64,000 nucleotides of DNA from Ancylostoma caninum (taxonomy: Eukaryota; Nematoda; Chromadorea; Rhabditida; Ancylostomatidae). Location: positions 1,178,001 to 1,242,000 of the forward strand of contig JBAJFG010000643.1 in the NCBI GenBank assembly GCA_037903475.1. The letters are read 5' to 3'. The first letter of the stretch is position 1. Every line of letters begins with the position of its first letter. A program made the translations under genes and the position numbers. The notes under the pieces are model-generated. The model made no database searches. It worked only from the letters and a program-made list of their open reading frames with translations, and was not told the DNA's origin. Below are positions 26,401 to 37,708 of the stretch, piece after piece.

Positions 26401-28069
26401 AGCTGCCGTATTAGTACTATCGACCTACTCTTGTGCATGCTACTAATAGCACTCCTCATTTCCCTTTACAAATTATATCATTTCATTTTCCAAAAGCATT
26501 TCATCAGAAATATCAGAATTATAACAGATGGACTAGCACTTAAAAGAGCTCAAACTGAATTTGGTCAAAAAGTTGAAGCAACTTTATGAGTGAAGTGTCT
26601 TCAACATGTTTTATAATGTTTGTAATTCATCCATCCATTAATTAATTAACTTATTTATTTGTTTATTTATTCATTTATTCACTCATTCATTTATTTATTT
26701 ATTCATTCGTTAACCCATTCATTCACTCATTCGTTCATTCATTCATTCATTCATTCACTCGTTCATTCATTCATTCATTCATTCATTCATTCATTCATTC
26801 ATTCATTCATTCATTCATTCATCTATCCCTTCACTCATCTATTCATTCATTCCATTCACCCATTCATTCATTCCATTCAATCATTTATTCATTCATTCAT
26901 TCATTCATTCATTCATTCATTCATTCATTCATTCATTCATTCATTCATTCATTCATTCATTCATTCATTCCATTCACCCATTCATTCATTCACTCATTCG
27001 TTCATTCATTCATTCATTCATTCACTCGTTCATTCATTCATTCATTCATTCATTCATTCATTCATTCATTCATTCATTCATTCATTCATCTATCCCTTCA
27101 CTCATCTATTCATTCATTCCATTCACCCATTCATTCATTCCATTCAATCATTTATTCATTCATTCATTCATTCATTCATTCATTCATTCATTCATTCATT
27201 CATTCCATTCACCCATTCATTCATTCATTCATTCATTCATTCATTCATTCATTCATTCATTCATCTATTCCTTCATTCATTCATCTATCCCTTCATTCAA
27301 CTATTCATTCATTCCATTCACCCATTCATTCATTCATTCATTCATTCATTCATTCATTCATTCCATTCACCCATTCATTCATTCATTCATTCATTCATTC
27401 ATTCATTATCGAGTCTTCATTTCAGTATATGTTTTGTTGATTATTCAGCTGTTAGTCCCGCCGGTCAATGCCTCTACACGAGCCAGTGTCAGGCGATTGA
27501 GCAAGGAATGACTTGTGAGAATAGCGTCTGTCGATGTCCCAACGGACTGGTATCCATTCAGGTCATGGGAATTGGCCAAACCTCGATCAAATCCCTAAAT
27601 TTTCAGGTATTTTCTGGATCACACTGTACACCGTCATGTCCAATCTCCTACGTAGTGGACAGTAGGGGCGTTTGTATTCCTGGTGATTGTATTAAAAAAT
27701 TGAAATTACTTTGAGAGATAGTAAAAGTTATGTTCAGGATGTCAAGGAAATCAGATCGAAGTTGACGGTGAATGCCTGAGCCACGCCGTAGCTGGAGAAC
27801 CATGTCGGGTTCATGCTCAATGTACGGGCGGAGCAAGCTGTCTTAAAGGGCGTTGTGTATGCCCCCAAGACATGATATCCAATGGGAGCGTTTGTGTTTA
27901 TGGTCGGTTTTTCCCGTTTTCGATGATGTTTTAAGACTATAGGATGCGCTTTACCACCGTAGAACTGTGTGTTACCACCACATTCGGATATCCTGTTATA
28001 GCACTTGTCTTTCATGGTTAAGCCCATTTATTCATCTCAGGTACCACCAGAAGTTTATTCCCGGGTTGA
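23405..28069 (+). CDS. Secreted multi-EB-module protein
   Basis: Thirteen exons: 23405-23435, 23657-23788, 24240-24362, 24512-24646, 24713-24826, 24897-24965, 25071-25149, 26020-26132, 26201-26386, 27449-27561, 27607-27682, 27738-27902, 28041-28069. Phases agree throughout (mostly phase 1), giving about 454 residues. The start encodes a hydrophobic signal sequence (MLTCVFLLLVASAS). After a linker the protein has repeated EB modules with the spacing C-x5-C-x7-C-x4-C-x-C, for example CFSDSDCAGYPLSYCDGVCKC and CSHSLQCSQAFPEARCIQ-QICTC. These alternate with CP-x-GQ segments. EB modules are cysteine-rich extracellular domains typical of nematode secreted proteins; function is not known. Exon 2 acceptor and the last exon are least certain. 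Exon 9 can read through to a stop at 26589. Confidence 0.8.
25238..25512. mobile_element. GC-rich inverted-repeat element inside EB gene intron 7
   Basis: The left side starts CACATACAGTGGATG and the right side, reverse complemented, starts CACATACAGTGGACG. Both continue into similar GC-rich sequence full of CGCG words, so the ~275-bp segment can fold on itself. It is much more GC-rich than the rest of the 870-bp intron. ORFs in it on both strands are by-products of the palindrome. Confidence 0.65.
26660..27412. repeat. (TTCA)n minisatellite of about 750 bp
   Basis: A long array of TTCA units with interspersed TTTA, TCTA, ACCC and CCATTCAC variants. Higher-order units repeat: a block containing TCTATCCCTTCACTCATCTA recurs near 26822 and 27090. 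It occupies most of intron 9 of the EB gene. The open frame it creates is repetitive serine, phenylalanine, isoleucine and histidine and is not a gene. Confidence 0.95.
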
Positions 28070-29391
28070 GAAGCTGCATCGTGAAGGATCTACGACCAAC
28101 GGTTGTCCAATCATTTTCTGGACCATCCTCTTCAGCAGGTCTTCTTTTCTGGCCATTGTTCTCAGCCTCGCCATGTAAAAAATGGTGGAAGCTTAGTTCA
28201 CTTATTTGCTTCCTCTAATTTTACTCTACCTGAAGGGTCCTACTAGCATTATTATCGACATGTATTGGGTACTGCGACTATCCTTCTCGGTGATCTCACC
28301 CTGTTTGAGATTCCATGAGCTTTCCATTATTGATTTTTTTCGCATATATTCACGAGTTCCACCTGTCATTTTACTTCTAGAGTAATGTCTTTTTTTGTTG
28401 TTCTGAAATCACTTGATGTAATGTATTCATGGCACACCTTATGGAGTATTCAAATAAATAAATAAATAAATAAATTACAAAAATCCTATGATAGCCCATT
28501 TATAGCCGTTGTATTGTACTCGTGGACTACTATAGGTTTGAAATCCTTCCAATTTCATGCCCATTTCTGCCTTCATTATTCGACATTCGACTTTTGCATG
28601 TAAATGGGGTTTCGCAGACATTAACACAAGTATTTACTACAGCTTCTTTGTACTTTTTTCCATTATTTATCGAAAACAAATCATATTTTATTCGACACCA
28701 TTTCTGTTAAAATCACATGCCTTTAATAACTTGCGAATAACATAACTTGCACTCCTTCCGAGCCTCTGAAGATGAAGTTACCGCAGAACGATCGTGACTT
28801 CTAAAATAATGGGTTTCGCCAATATACAAGGTGCAGAAGAACTCATAAAATATGAATTACCTACACGTACATTGCAATAATTTTGAGTGAATTCTATATG
28901 TTAATGGTTTGAAAATGTTCTGGAAACTGATCTTTCTCCTCATTGAAGAGTTCAATTCAATTATTGCGCAGTCGACATGTTTTCAAGTCCCATTTCCTTT
29001 TAAGTTCGATGGTTGTGAAACAATTCTTCATTAAAACGTATACTACCGACGATATAGGTTGTGAAAAAGGCAGCCTTATTCACTTTCGCAAATATTCATT
29101 CATCAGACCTGCAAAACACTGCCCACATGACCACGCCCAAGACTGATAAATTCGGAGTGTTTGAGATATAGGAATTCCAAAAATTTCGAAAAAATAATTT
29201 CGTTTTGATAACATGACTTAAGGTCTTTGATTGCCCCAGATTAAGGAGAAATCCGGAAATCGGAAAATTCCGTGCAAGCTCCCATAGGGGACCGCTGAAC
29301 AGCATAAAAGAGTTGTAACATGGTTTCGATTGGGTTGTAGCAATAATTCTCATAACAACATGGAAGTCCAAACTTCATTTTGAAACGATTA
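28070..29391. other. Intergenic, 3' side of EB gene
   Basis: An alternative reading of the last EB exon continues in another frame from 28042 to 28218. A short AATA microsatellite at about 28453-28474 follows GGCACACCTTATGGAGTATTC, resembling a retroelement tail. No other gene is visible. Confidence 0.4.
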
Positions 29392-29737
29392 ATGGACGAA
29401 AAGGCGGAGGTTGCTATCATATTTCTTGCAGTTGTGGATACCCTTGTTGAACGGGAGAAAAGCGCGCGACACTTTTTCTTGACCAATTATGGTTCTCATT
29501 CAAGAAATTTACATGTTGTATGTAGGTAAGTAACAGTGCGAATTATTACTAAAACGGAAGGGCTATTTTCGCAGTGGCAAGTTTCTGTTGCTAGGCTGGT
29601 TTCGTGGCATTTTAATTTGTGCTGTTATGCGCTGCAGCTATTTCAAAGAGGCTGCTATGGACGATGTTACCGCTTACCTTTCGATTGCATCACCTTCAAA
29701 GTGGATTGAGGTGGTTGTAGCGAATTTGGTTTTATGA
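29392..29737 (+). CDS. Unknown two-exon small protein
   Basis: Exon 1 (29392-29525) starts at an ATG and ends at a strong donor (GTAAGT). Exon 2 (29575-29737) follows a TTTTCGCAG acceptor. Phase 2 joins correctly, giving 98 residues. The N-terminus reads MDEKAEVAIIFLAVVDTLVE and the middle has a hydrophobic GKFLLLGWFRGILICAVM stretch that could be a membrane helix. I do not recognise the family. AATAAATAAAT about 190 bp downstream could serve for polyadenylation. It may be a complete small gene or a remnant of a transposon ORF. Confidence 0.4.
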
Positions 29738-30044
29738 TAGCTTTGAGTTGAGCATGGATGTTCCTGAAGTGAAGGCAAACTATGACCGTGATTTCAACGC
29801 TGTTAAGGATTAGGATGCCAAACGAGAGCAAAAATGCGTAAGAAGAGGGAATGCGAGAGAAAGAGGGAGCCTCACTGGGGTTTTGTTTACGATCGTAATT
29901 TTTTTATGCGCTCGAACATTAGAACTCAACGCAATAAATAAATATTTTCATCCTAATTCTTAGTATTATAAGGGATGTTTTTTTTTCAGACGAGCGGCCT
30001 AAAGACATTCAATCAAAATCAGTGAAGTGTGGGCCGGTAGTAAA

Positions 30045-30235
30045 CTCCACATGTCGCGACAGCCAAGATGCGAACACGTTGGCACCAGTTTCGCGACATC
30101 TGCGAACACGTCGCTAGAACCTCACGAACACTGGCTACCAACCACTGTCGCGATATGCCAACTATGTCGCGACATCAGCGAGAGCGCCCTCCTTATCATG
30201 GAAAGTTCATGAACATCTCGCGACAAATGTGAGCG
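30045..30235. repeat. Cluster of TGTCGCGACA palindromes
   Basis: Five TGTCGCGACA-like words occur within about 190 bp (near 30049, 30091, 30145, 30163 and 30215), two of them complete 10-bp palindromes. Phrases such as TGCGAACACGT repeat between them. The spacing is irregular. It may be a DNA-binding platform, or part of an element with repetitive subterminal sequence. Confidence 0.5.
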
Positions 30236-30478
30236 ACACTGTCACCACATGTTGGCGGCTAAGAGTTCACGAAATCGGGGGTTTATTATCAGCTGTGAGG
30301 TACTACAATCACTGGAGCATAGTTTTTCAGTGAAACGTTGACCGACACCAGAAAGACAAAGCGTGTTCATAGGTTGACACAAAACAGCTGTTATTTAATC
30401 CGTGTGTATATGATTCCTTTCCTCTTGGCAAATTGCGAACTTGTTGTCTTGTATTACGGATCTTGTAGGATGGTTCAA

Positions 30479-32682
30479 CTACCGCACTGCTAATCGATTA
30501 ATTGATTGGTTTCGCAACTTGGTAAAGACAAACCCATTAAGTATGAGATAAGGAAGAATAGTGATATCGAAGAACAGTAGATTAGTTGTTTCACCAACAA
30601 TGCGACCCCACGGGGCGTTCATATCACTGGTACAAAACTGCCAGTAGACAAAAAGTACAACTTCGCATACAACTGTACATAGGACCTGTGAATTACAAGA
30701 CAGACTTCGTAATTCAAAGTGATGATCAAGTGTGCCCTCACCTGCAGAGTCATTTTCAGCTCACGATTACGTTTGAATGACAAGAGCTTTCGTTGAAACA
30801 ATAGTGCAAACAAAAACGAATAAGCAACAAGATTTATGCAGCCGATACCATAATTAGATAAAGAGTTAAGGCTGAATCAATTTCACATTTGCAAGATGGT
30901 AATAATAGAGCGAAACGGCGGCAATTACTTGTTGCTCTTGAATAGTAGGTCAAATTAAGGAACGCGTAAGTATCACCGCCGGTTGCGAGTACGGCTTTGC
31001 CTGTGTTCAATTCGTACTCTTTGGATCATGTGCATACTAGAATTTTCTCCCTATGTAGCAATCCACAAAGTGAGTTTCACCAATGGCTAGCTCTAATAAT
31101 GGGAGGTTTGATTGAAAAACATTTAGGTAATGCCATACACACCGAGATGTAAGAGCGGTCCCACTCGCCCTACAGGAATTGGATGCAAAATACTTCTTTA
31201 TCGTTTTGAAACTGTATACGAAAAGCTCCCGCCTTTGTATTTGCCCACACTTACCACAGTCTCTATGTCCTCAATGGAAAACACCGCAGTTACAGATAAA
31301 CTTTTGACTAAGGTCAGCCCGCCTTCTGTGCACGATCAGCCCGTTTCGTAACTCATTGTGAAGCGGTCAGCCAGCAGAGCACGATTTGCTACCGCGGTCA
31401 GCCGGCTTCATCATCTGCTCTGATAACTGTGCAGCACGAATGCAGCACGAACGGCGTAATGGTTGGGGTAGAAACCCTAGCAGCAACGGTTGCCAGTTGC
31501 TGCCATCCTCCCCTTGACTGCTGCCGTCCCTCAGCAATTGCTGCTAAAGGGCCGCCAGATTGAGCAGCAATCGAGGGGAGGATGGCAGCAACTGGCAACC
31601 GTTGCTGCTAAGGTTTCTAACCGAATCATTACGCTGTTTGGTCTGCGTTCGTCCTGCACAGTTATCAGAGTGAGTGATTCACGTCTCAGATATTCGTGCG
31701 GGTGTTCCGCGCTACAGAACGATATCTCCTGCTCGACGATGAAGCGGAAGCCATAAAAATTGTTAGCTTTTGTTCCGCAACATCCCAATTTCGCATTCGA
31801 TGCTAAGGAATTAGAGAAACTTACAACAAGAATACATCGGGGTTACGAGTGAGCACAACTTTCCATCCCATGTACAAATCGTTCCATGTAGCACCCAACA
31901 AGTCCGTGTTCAGCACCACGGCAAAACAGAGGAAAAATAGGAGTAAGTTAGCGAGGATAACCTGAAAATTACCGAGTTCATCGACAAGGCCTCACATTTA
32001 CTCATCATTGCTACCTTACCATACCTTAAAATACCTTAAAAAATCAATCGTTTCTTCTAATTGTTTGTGTGATCTTTTTTTTTCATTATTCGAAAAGCCC
32101 ATTTGGGCTACTCTACTACTTCGGGAAAATGTGAACCTAAAACTAAATAGGTAAGATTAGTCTCACCTGCAAAATGGATTTTCTCAGATACCGATTCACT
32201 TTAAATGGGAAAGCTGTGTAGACGAGCCGATGAAATGTCAGTAAGAAGTTCAAAATAACTATAGTGAAATATGAAGCAAATGCAAGAGAAGCAAATCCCT
32301 GCAAAGCATTTAGAATGCGTTAGCGTGTCAAGTTCGTGAAAATTGAAACTCACAATGCATACATCCGGATGTTGTGTACATTCCAGTTGGAATACTGCAG
32401 AGAGAGCCGCGATAAACTGGATCGCAAGTCTCAATATACATAAGAGGGAGTTAATGAGTAGAAGCGTAAAGGAGAAATTCGAATTCCATCCGCATAACTT
32501 CCGAATTCCCTCAAACGCGAATGTTTAGGCAATAATGGTACTATGCCAAAACAAAGACAACCTACAAGGATGAATACCAAATGAAGAGAAATAGATAATA
32601 TGGATACGAAGCTATGCCATATGAAGGCGTATGTTTTATCTGTTCCTACATACAGCGGGAGCGGAACTGGTGTAGTGGACAT
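30479..32682 (-). CDS. Nematode serpentine chemoreceptor (7TM GPCR)
   Basis: Six exons: 32566-32682, 32354-32509, 32167-32298, 31825-31961, 30742-30871, 30479-30685. Phases agree, giving 292 residues. Seven hydrophobic segments appear in order: TM1 IWHSFVSILSISLHLVFIL; TM2 FSFTLLLINSLLCILRLAI; TM3 ending NFLLTFHRLVY, where FHR replaces the classical DRY; TM4 VILANLLLFFLCFAVVL; TM5 INLVAYSFLFALLF; TM6 VLCTVVCEVVLFVYW; TM7 NLLFFDITILPYLILNGFVF. The third cytoplasmic loop (KRNRELKMTLQ) and short basic tail fit the large nematode chemoreceptor families; the exact family (SRG superfamily likely) is not assignable by eye. The exon 2 acceptor (TTTGAG) is unusual; a shift of 12 bases keeps the frame. 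Intron 4 carries a hairpin element. Confidence 0.88.
31418..31670. mobile_element. Hairpin (foldback) element in chemoreceptor intron 4
   Basis: The left half begins CTCTGATAACTGTGCAG and the right half ends with its complement. The inner arms, GCAGCAACGGTTGCCAGTTG and onwards, match over about 40 bp without a visible mismatch, with only a short loop around 31525-31555. This 253-bp segment can form a near-complete hairpin. No coding content; likely a young MITE. Confidence 0.8.
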
Positions 32683-34599
32683 CCGTGTGCCACCTGAAAA
32701 CGCTACGATGACATCTCTAGTGTTATGTTCATGATGTATTCACGCACGAATGAAAAAACGCTAAAACATCGTCGAAATATGCAAAAAAAAGTTGAAGTCC
32801 GACGACCTATATGCGCCAAGTTTTTCTCATAATAGTATACATACACTATACATACAATATACATACAACGAAGCGCTTGTTCTGTATATAAAAGGTTGTA
32901 AAACTAAATTCCAAGTTTGGTAGGTGATGTTGATTATGACGTCATATCAGAAGGAGAAGACCATGACACAAAAAATGAAGAGAACCGTGATAGATGGGGA
33001 AGTAGAGAACAGCGCAATGATTTCAGTGGGGGGGGGACCGGTCCAAGTCTGGATAAAGGAGGACCGGCGCTGAAAAAATGAGAGATGGGTATGCGGCTTT
33101 GTTAAGGGGTCGAATCAAAAGGCATCAATTCGCCAAGACAGAAGAAGGCTACCTCTGACGGATACGAAGGATTTTAACGAAAGCGTTGAGGTCTCGGAAG
33201 GTCTTCAGGTTTCTGTTCGCATTCAATGTGAAGTATGCAAGCGAAGCATGCTTCATTAGAAGTCTTGAAGTCCTGCGTCAGCCAGACAGCTAGACTGTGT
33301 AACATAACATTAGCATAACAAATTATTGGGTTTACAAGTAAGGATAATGTTTCTTGCACTCAAGACAACATGATAATTCCGAGGGAAAATAAGAGAGATC
33401 TTTGTTTAAGGTGCAGTGCAGATCAACAGCTACAGTCGCGTTCCATAATAACGCCAGGTTATGGATTTTTTTCCACTTTTAGAAGAAATTCTGTTCTAGG
33501 GCGAGCAATGACAATGTTTCTTCTCGTGGAGCGAAATTCTTGCGCCATGCCTCCCAATACATTTTCATCGATTTTGCTACCAGTGAATGTTTCGAAATAG
33601 TTAGACATTGTGGACAAGGTTGCTCAACAATTCCACAAAACATCTGTAGACGCAACACAGGTGATTTTTCTGATCCCAGCAAATACAAAGCTCCGTTCTT
33701 CTCCCTAATCGGACGCATTTTAAGCCTTGTGTGAATGGTTGGGCTGTGTCAACCCATGGTGTTTTGCTCCGAGAATGTGAAAATGTGACAACATTATATC
33801 GTCAGCAACGATTAAAAACGAGATTTTGTCAGTTGACCTTGTTTTGCAGGTGTTATACTTCTTTCGCAAACTTCAGCATTTCCAATGCTGCACCCATTCA
33901 AAATAAATTATGACGTCCTCACTTTCACGGTTTTTTTACATGTAGCTTTAGAATCTAGACAACAAAATCTAACATATTTTAAAAATCTGCACAGTGACGC
34001 TACTACTAATGAGAAAATCAGTATCTTGTATTCATATGGCTAGTCAGTGAACTGAGATGAAGTGAGTTCGAGGTTCTAGTCCACCTCTAATAATAGATTT
34101 ACCTAATCTAATCACCTAACCCACATCACCTACTAATCTGTTCACAGATCACTAGTAGGAGGAACTCTTTATCACCAAGGCCCCAATCAGTGGAAACAAC
34201 CAGGCTAATGAAATCCACAGGAATGATTGCCTACAGAAGATATTCTTTACAGAAATCACCATTCGAACTACTACTCATGCATTGTTAATGACAATGTTTG
34301 AGGATCAGAAGAACTACGTAATTAGGAACATGTTTCGAAGCCAGCTATGGCGAAACTGTGGCAATGACACAATATATTACAGTAATACGAAGTAGACAAC
34401 AGGTTGTTGTTAACAACAACGCATTAGCAAATTAATTGTGGGGAAATATCGAAGTAATGAACACGTAACACAGTGAGCAAACGGAAGAGGTGGGTAAGCG
34501 CCGTACTACTAGTGAGAATTTGTCATAATTTGGATGTTCATAATATTCTTGACATTTCATTGATTGCCGCTTAAATAGGTTTAGTTCACTTTGCAACTG
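32683..34599. other. No supported gene; tRNA-like sequence inside
   Basis: Overlapping open frames on both strands at 33370-33734 look organised but are not recognised and lack splice partners. At 34038-34086 there is a tRNA-like segment (see separate entry). The region upstream of the chemoreceptor start should contain its promoter; nothing distinctive is seen. Confidence 0.4.
34038..34086 (+). other. tRNA-like promoter sequence (possible SINE head)
   Basis: TGGCTAGTCAGTGA resembles a pol III A box and, about 35 bases on, GAGGTTCTAGTCCACCTC resembles a B box with T-arm. A foldable anticodon arm and acceptor stem are missing, so it is not a functional tRNA. A tRNA-derived SINE or tRNA pseudogene is the simplest reading. 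Confidence 0.35.
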
Positions 34600-35115
34600 T
34601 TGGGCAATAAGTTCGTGCGGTTTTTCAGGGGCACTGCCATGTTTCTTTTTCCGAACTGAAGATGTTGCTGAGATTAAGCATTCTTAGTAGTTCTTCTTTA
34701 CATCTAGAGCAAAACCAAGCAGATAGACGTCTCGTTGTTCCTAAAACTCCATATTCAAGGTAGGGACATGCTCCAGGTTAAAATTAACCTCTGTGAGGCG
34801 GAAATCCACTTCTTCATCGTCTTTTTAGAAGTATTTCCCTCTAGATGTCTTTGCTATATGTTGCCTGATGAGCTGCATCTGCTCCAATGTAGAAGTGGAA
34901 CAGTAGGTGATGTCGGAAGTTGTCATCCTATTCGAACTGAAGCTTCACACCTTAGGCGATAGAAAATGAAGTGTGGTGAGAACTGAGGAAACTGGATAGA
35001 ATATATGTAAAGAGTAAACCAAGAGCTCCAAAATGGTCACTGATATGCAGTCGAACAAAGCTTGATTCCAGGCAAGAAACCAAGATGAAAAAAACCGCAC
35101 AAACTTATTGCTCAA
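34600..35115. mobile_element. Mariner-ended MITE (516 bp)
   Basis: The left end reads TTGGGCAATAAGTTCGTGCG and the right end in reverse complement reads TTGAGCAATAAGTTTGTGCG, both followed by GTTTTT. Ends of this type belong to mariner elements. The interior has only a 75-codon open frame without transposase motifs, so it is non-autonomous. Confidence 0.8.
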
Positions 35116-36159
35116 CCCAATACATTCAGCAATCTGTCAACGCGGATGTTGACATTTCAGAAAGTGTAATCAACACACCATATGTTGAGTTGAATAGGAG
35201 ATAATTCTTCACCTCGACTATATCGCTGTTGTTTTACTTTCGTCTGCATGAGTATGAAGGCTAATCTACTCGACCAAAGCAAGCTCGATTGACGATGAAA
35301 CCTATTGGCCGAGTTTTCTAACGTGGTTCTACATGACAAATCTGCTAAATCTTTTAAAAAAGGACCCTCGGTGATTCGTTACATCTTGGACACTAGAAAT
35401 TTCTTAGGTGCATCGTAGGATTTGAATGGCTTAATGGATAGTCTGGCGAGCTGAGGGGGTAAACACTGTAATTTAGATCTTTTTCTGTTTCTTGTTCTGC
35501 ATTGTTTCAGATGTTCCAGCCGCCTTCGCAGCAGTTCAAAAACTGTACCCCTGTTGAATAGTTTCACACATGTTTTCAAAGCACTGCTGCAAGGTTCCTC
35601 CTTTAGGCGCTTCCATATTTGTATTTATCAAGAGATTATGTTAACAAAGCAGTTATATCGCTCCATTGATAGGTAATTCGATAAGTGTTATTGGTTCAGC
35701 TCTAATTCGATCTAGAAGTTTGGCGTCTGCTTTACAGGCTGTCTTCGTTGAATCACCTATTTCGACGTCGTCGTGAGCAATATTAAATCACTGCTTCTGA
35801 TCATCTGTGCGTGATCAAGGCAGGAATGGAACAAGGGCTTCCGTTTTATTTGCAAGAAATAACGATGCTATTATGATGTTAGGTGGGCTTCTGCCTATTG
35901 TATCTGGCTTGCGATGTATAGATCAATGAAGTGCAAGATCCCTTAAATAAAGAAAAATTACAGGAAAAATGATAGCGTGTTAATTCCCATCTTGCAGACA
36001 TTGAAGGTCCGCTACTGTTCCTCTATGGTTTCATAATATGCCAGAGTGGGTAGACTATAGTGGTGCAAAGAAGAACCAATTAGAGGATAATGTAAACCGA
36101 GAGCGCGCAGACAGCACCTTAGACTGAATCCTGGTGGGACCTGCAATCTCATGGTCGCT
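35116..36159. other. Intergenic with minus-strand coding fragments
   Basis: Minus-strand 35668-35795 reads about 43 codons with an acidic start and a KLLDRIRAEPITLIELP segment before a stop, and 35379-35579 reads 66 codons rich in arginine. Both look like decayed exons, possibly belonging to the chemoreceptor-like pseudogene or to a mobile element. Not resolved. Confidence 0.3.
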
Positions 36160-36480
36160 TCATCTGCTTGGGTTGGTGTCAATCTGATGCACCTTCAACA
36201 CACTATCAAATATTATTAGAGCAACTATTTCATCTGTAACATAGAGTAAATGCATAGCAAGCGAACCCTTCAATACTGACGGAATCGTTGGCCTACGAGA
36301 TCTATAGTAAGAAGTAAGAGTAAATAGAGAATCGGAACCGAGATTTGATGGAATCCGCGTGAAAGAGGAACCGTTCCAAATTGAACTGCGAACCTCAGAA
36401 TGCTTGAGGCATGAAATAAGTAGGGGTGTGAGGGAGAAGTTCGAATTCTGCGCAATTTTTGAAGTCCGCAAGATTAGGCG
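36160..36480 (-). pseudogene. Decayed chemoreceptor paralogue
   Basis: Across frames, minus-strand pieces resemble consecutive exons of the intact receptor at 30479-32682. NSNFSLTPLLIS corresponds to NSNFSFTLLLIN, SILRFAVQFGTV to CILRLAIQFIAA, and GFACYAFTLCY to GFASLAFASYF. The matching pieces lie in different frames and stops interrupt them, so this is a dead copy. It shows that the receptor once had a local paralogue, as is common for clustered nematode chemoreceptors. Confidence 0.6.
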
Positions 36481-37708
36481 TACTTGAGTGGTATTCCAAT
36501 AGTTAGGTGACTACACCAGGAAACTGAGGATCCTTTAATACAATGATGATGAAGAGATGAAGAAACATGGAGCTAGTCGATGTGAAACTGTACACCAGGA
36601 AGTGGTATATCCTGTGGTTTTACCATAAAATTTAGGGAGAAGTACCTCTTTAGATACCTCAACTTTACATCGAACGCACCAGGGGGTATTATTTCGAACA
36701 CAACTTAGACGGAACTGATTGTTACACACGAGACGTGTACCTTGTGATAAGGCGTCAAACTATGCACTCTTGGTACTTATGACATCTTCGAATAAGAGCT
36801 GGGATACCGTATCACTAGCAAACGTGGAATACAAGACAATGAACAATAATACCCCCATACTCAGAAGTTATGGATTAGAGTTGACGCATTGCGTTGCTAT
36901 CATGCACAGGATTATGAGTAAGCGCTACGTATGTGGAATTAGCGGTAGCGTGACCTCCGGCTAACAAACAACGCTGGGACCATTTTTGAGCGAATAGATA
37001 AAATGTTACAAAAAACATGTTAGAAAAACGATATTCGTAAATAGGTCATAGTACAGAGCTGGAGCCTGAAATCCATACGCGAGCAGAGACCATATGAAAC
37101 AAAAGCAGTTAGGCTTGACATGCGTCACCATTCGCCGTTACTACCTTGGAGTTATTCTCCACTGTTAACCTAGGCTCATGCTCACGAGGGAGGTGCAAGA
37201 GGTTTGGCTCGCAGACCGGAATGAATTTCAGAGTCATATTGAATTTTTATGATCTGTTCAATCTTCGTTCCGTGCATGAACCTTATACGAAAACTAAACA
37301 TAAAAGTAGGTTTCCTCCTGCACTCATCAGTAAGACTGTTACCTACTAAGTTGTGTTTGTCAAGTAACCTCTAATATGTGCATATATTTTTTAAATAGAC
37401 CTGCCAAAAGTTTAGCTTTAAAAATTACATCTGGCTCGATTGATATAAACATTCAACCACATGTAAGAAATGTGCATTAAAAATGAGTGATACCAAGCGG
37501 AATATAATCAACAAGAAGATGTTGATTATATGGCATTGGGCTTATTGAATTAGAAGTGTTTATTGACGGCGTGCAGGAACACATATAGCGATATAGTGGG
37601 ATTTCTATTTTTTGACCCCGCGAGCAGTAATGAAATACTATATACTGGGGCACCTTCACAAACAAAGATTCAAGCGAGATAAGTTTCATTTCGATCAACG
37701 AGCCGAAC
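36481..37708. other. No supported gene
   Basis: Open frames on either strand are short and share no protein features I recognise. No convincing paired splice sites. Confidence 0.4.

Noticed and set aside
26660..27412. Possible CRISPR-like repeat array
   Set aside because: Units are 4 bp without spacers, and the DNA is eukaryotic.
26659..27714. 351-codon open frame, the longest in the window
   Set aside because: Most of it is translation of the TTCA microsatellite. Only the part after 27449 is real, as EB exons in that frame.
31490..31788. Overlapping ORFs on both strands in chemoreceptor intron 4
   Set aside because: They are read-outs of the hairpin element; the receptor exons join in phase across it.
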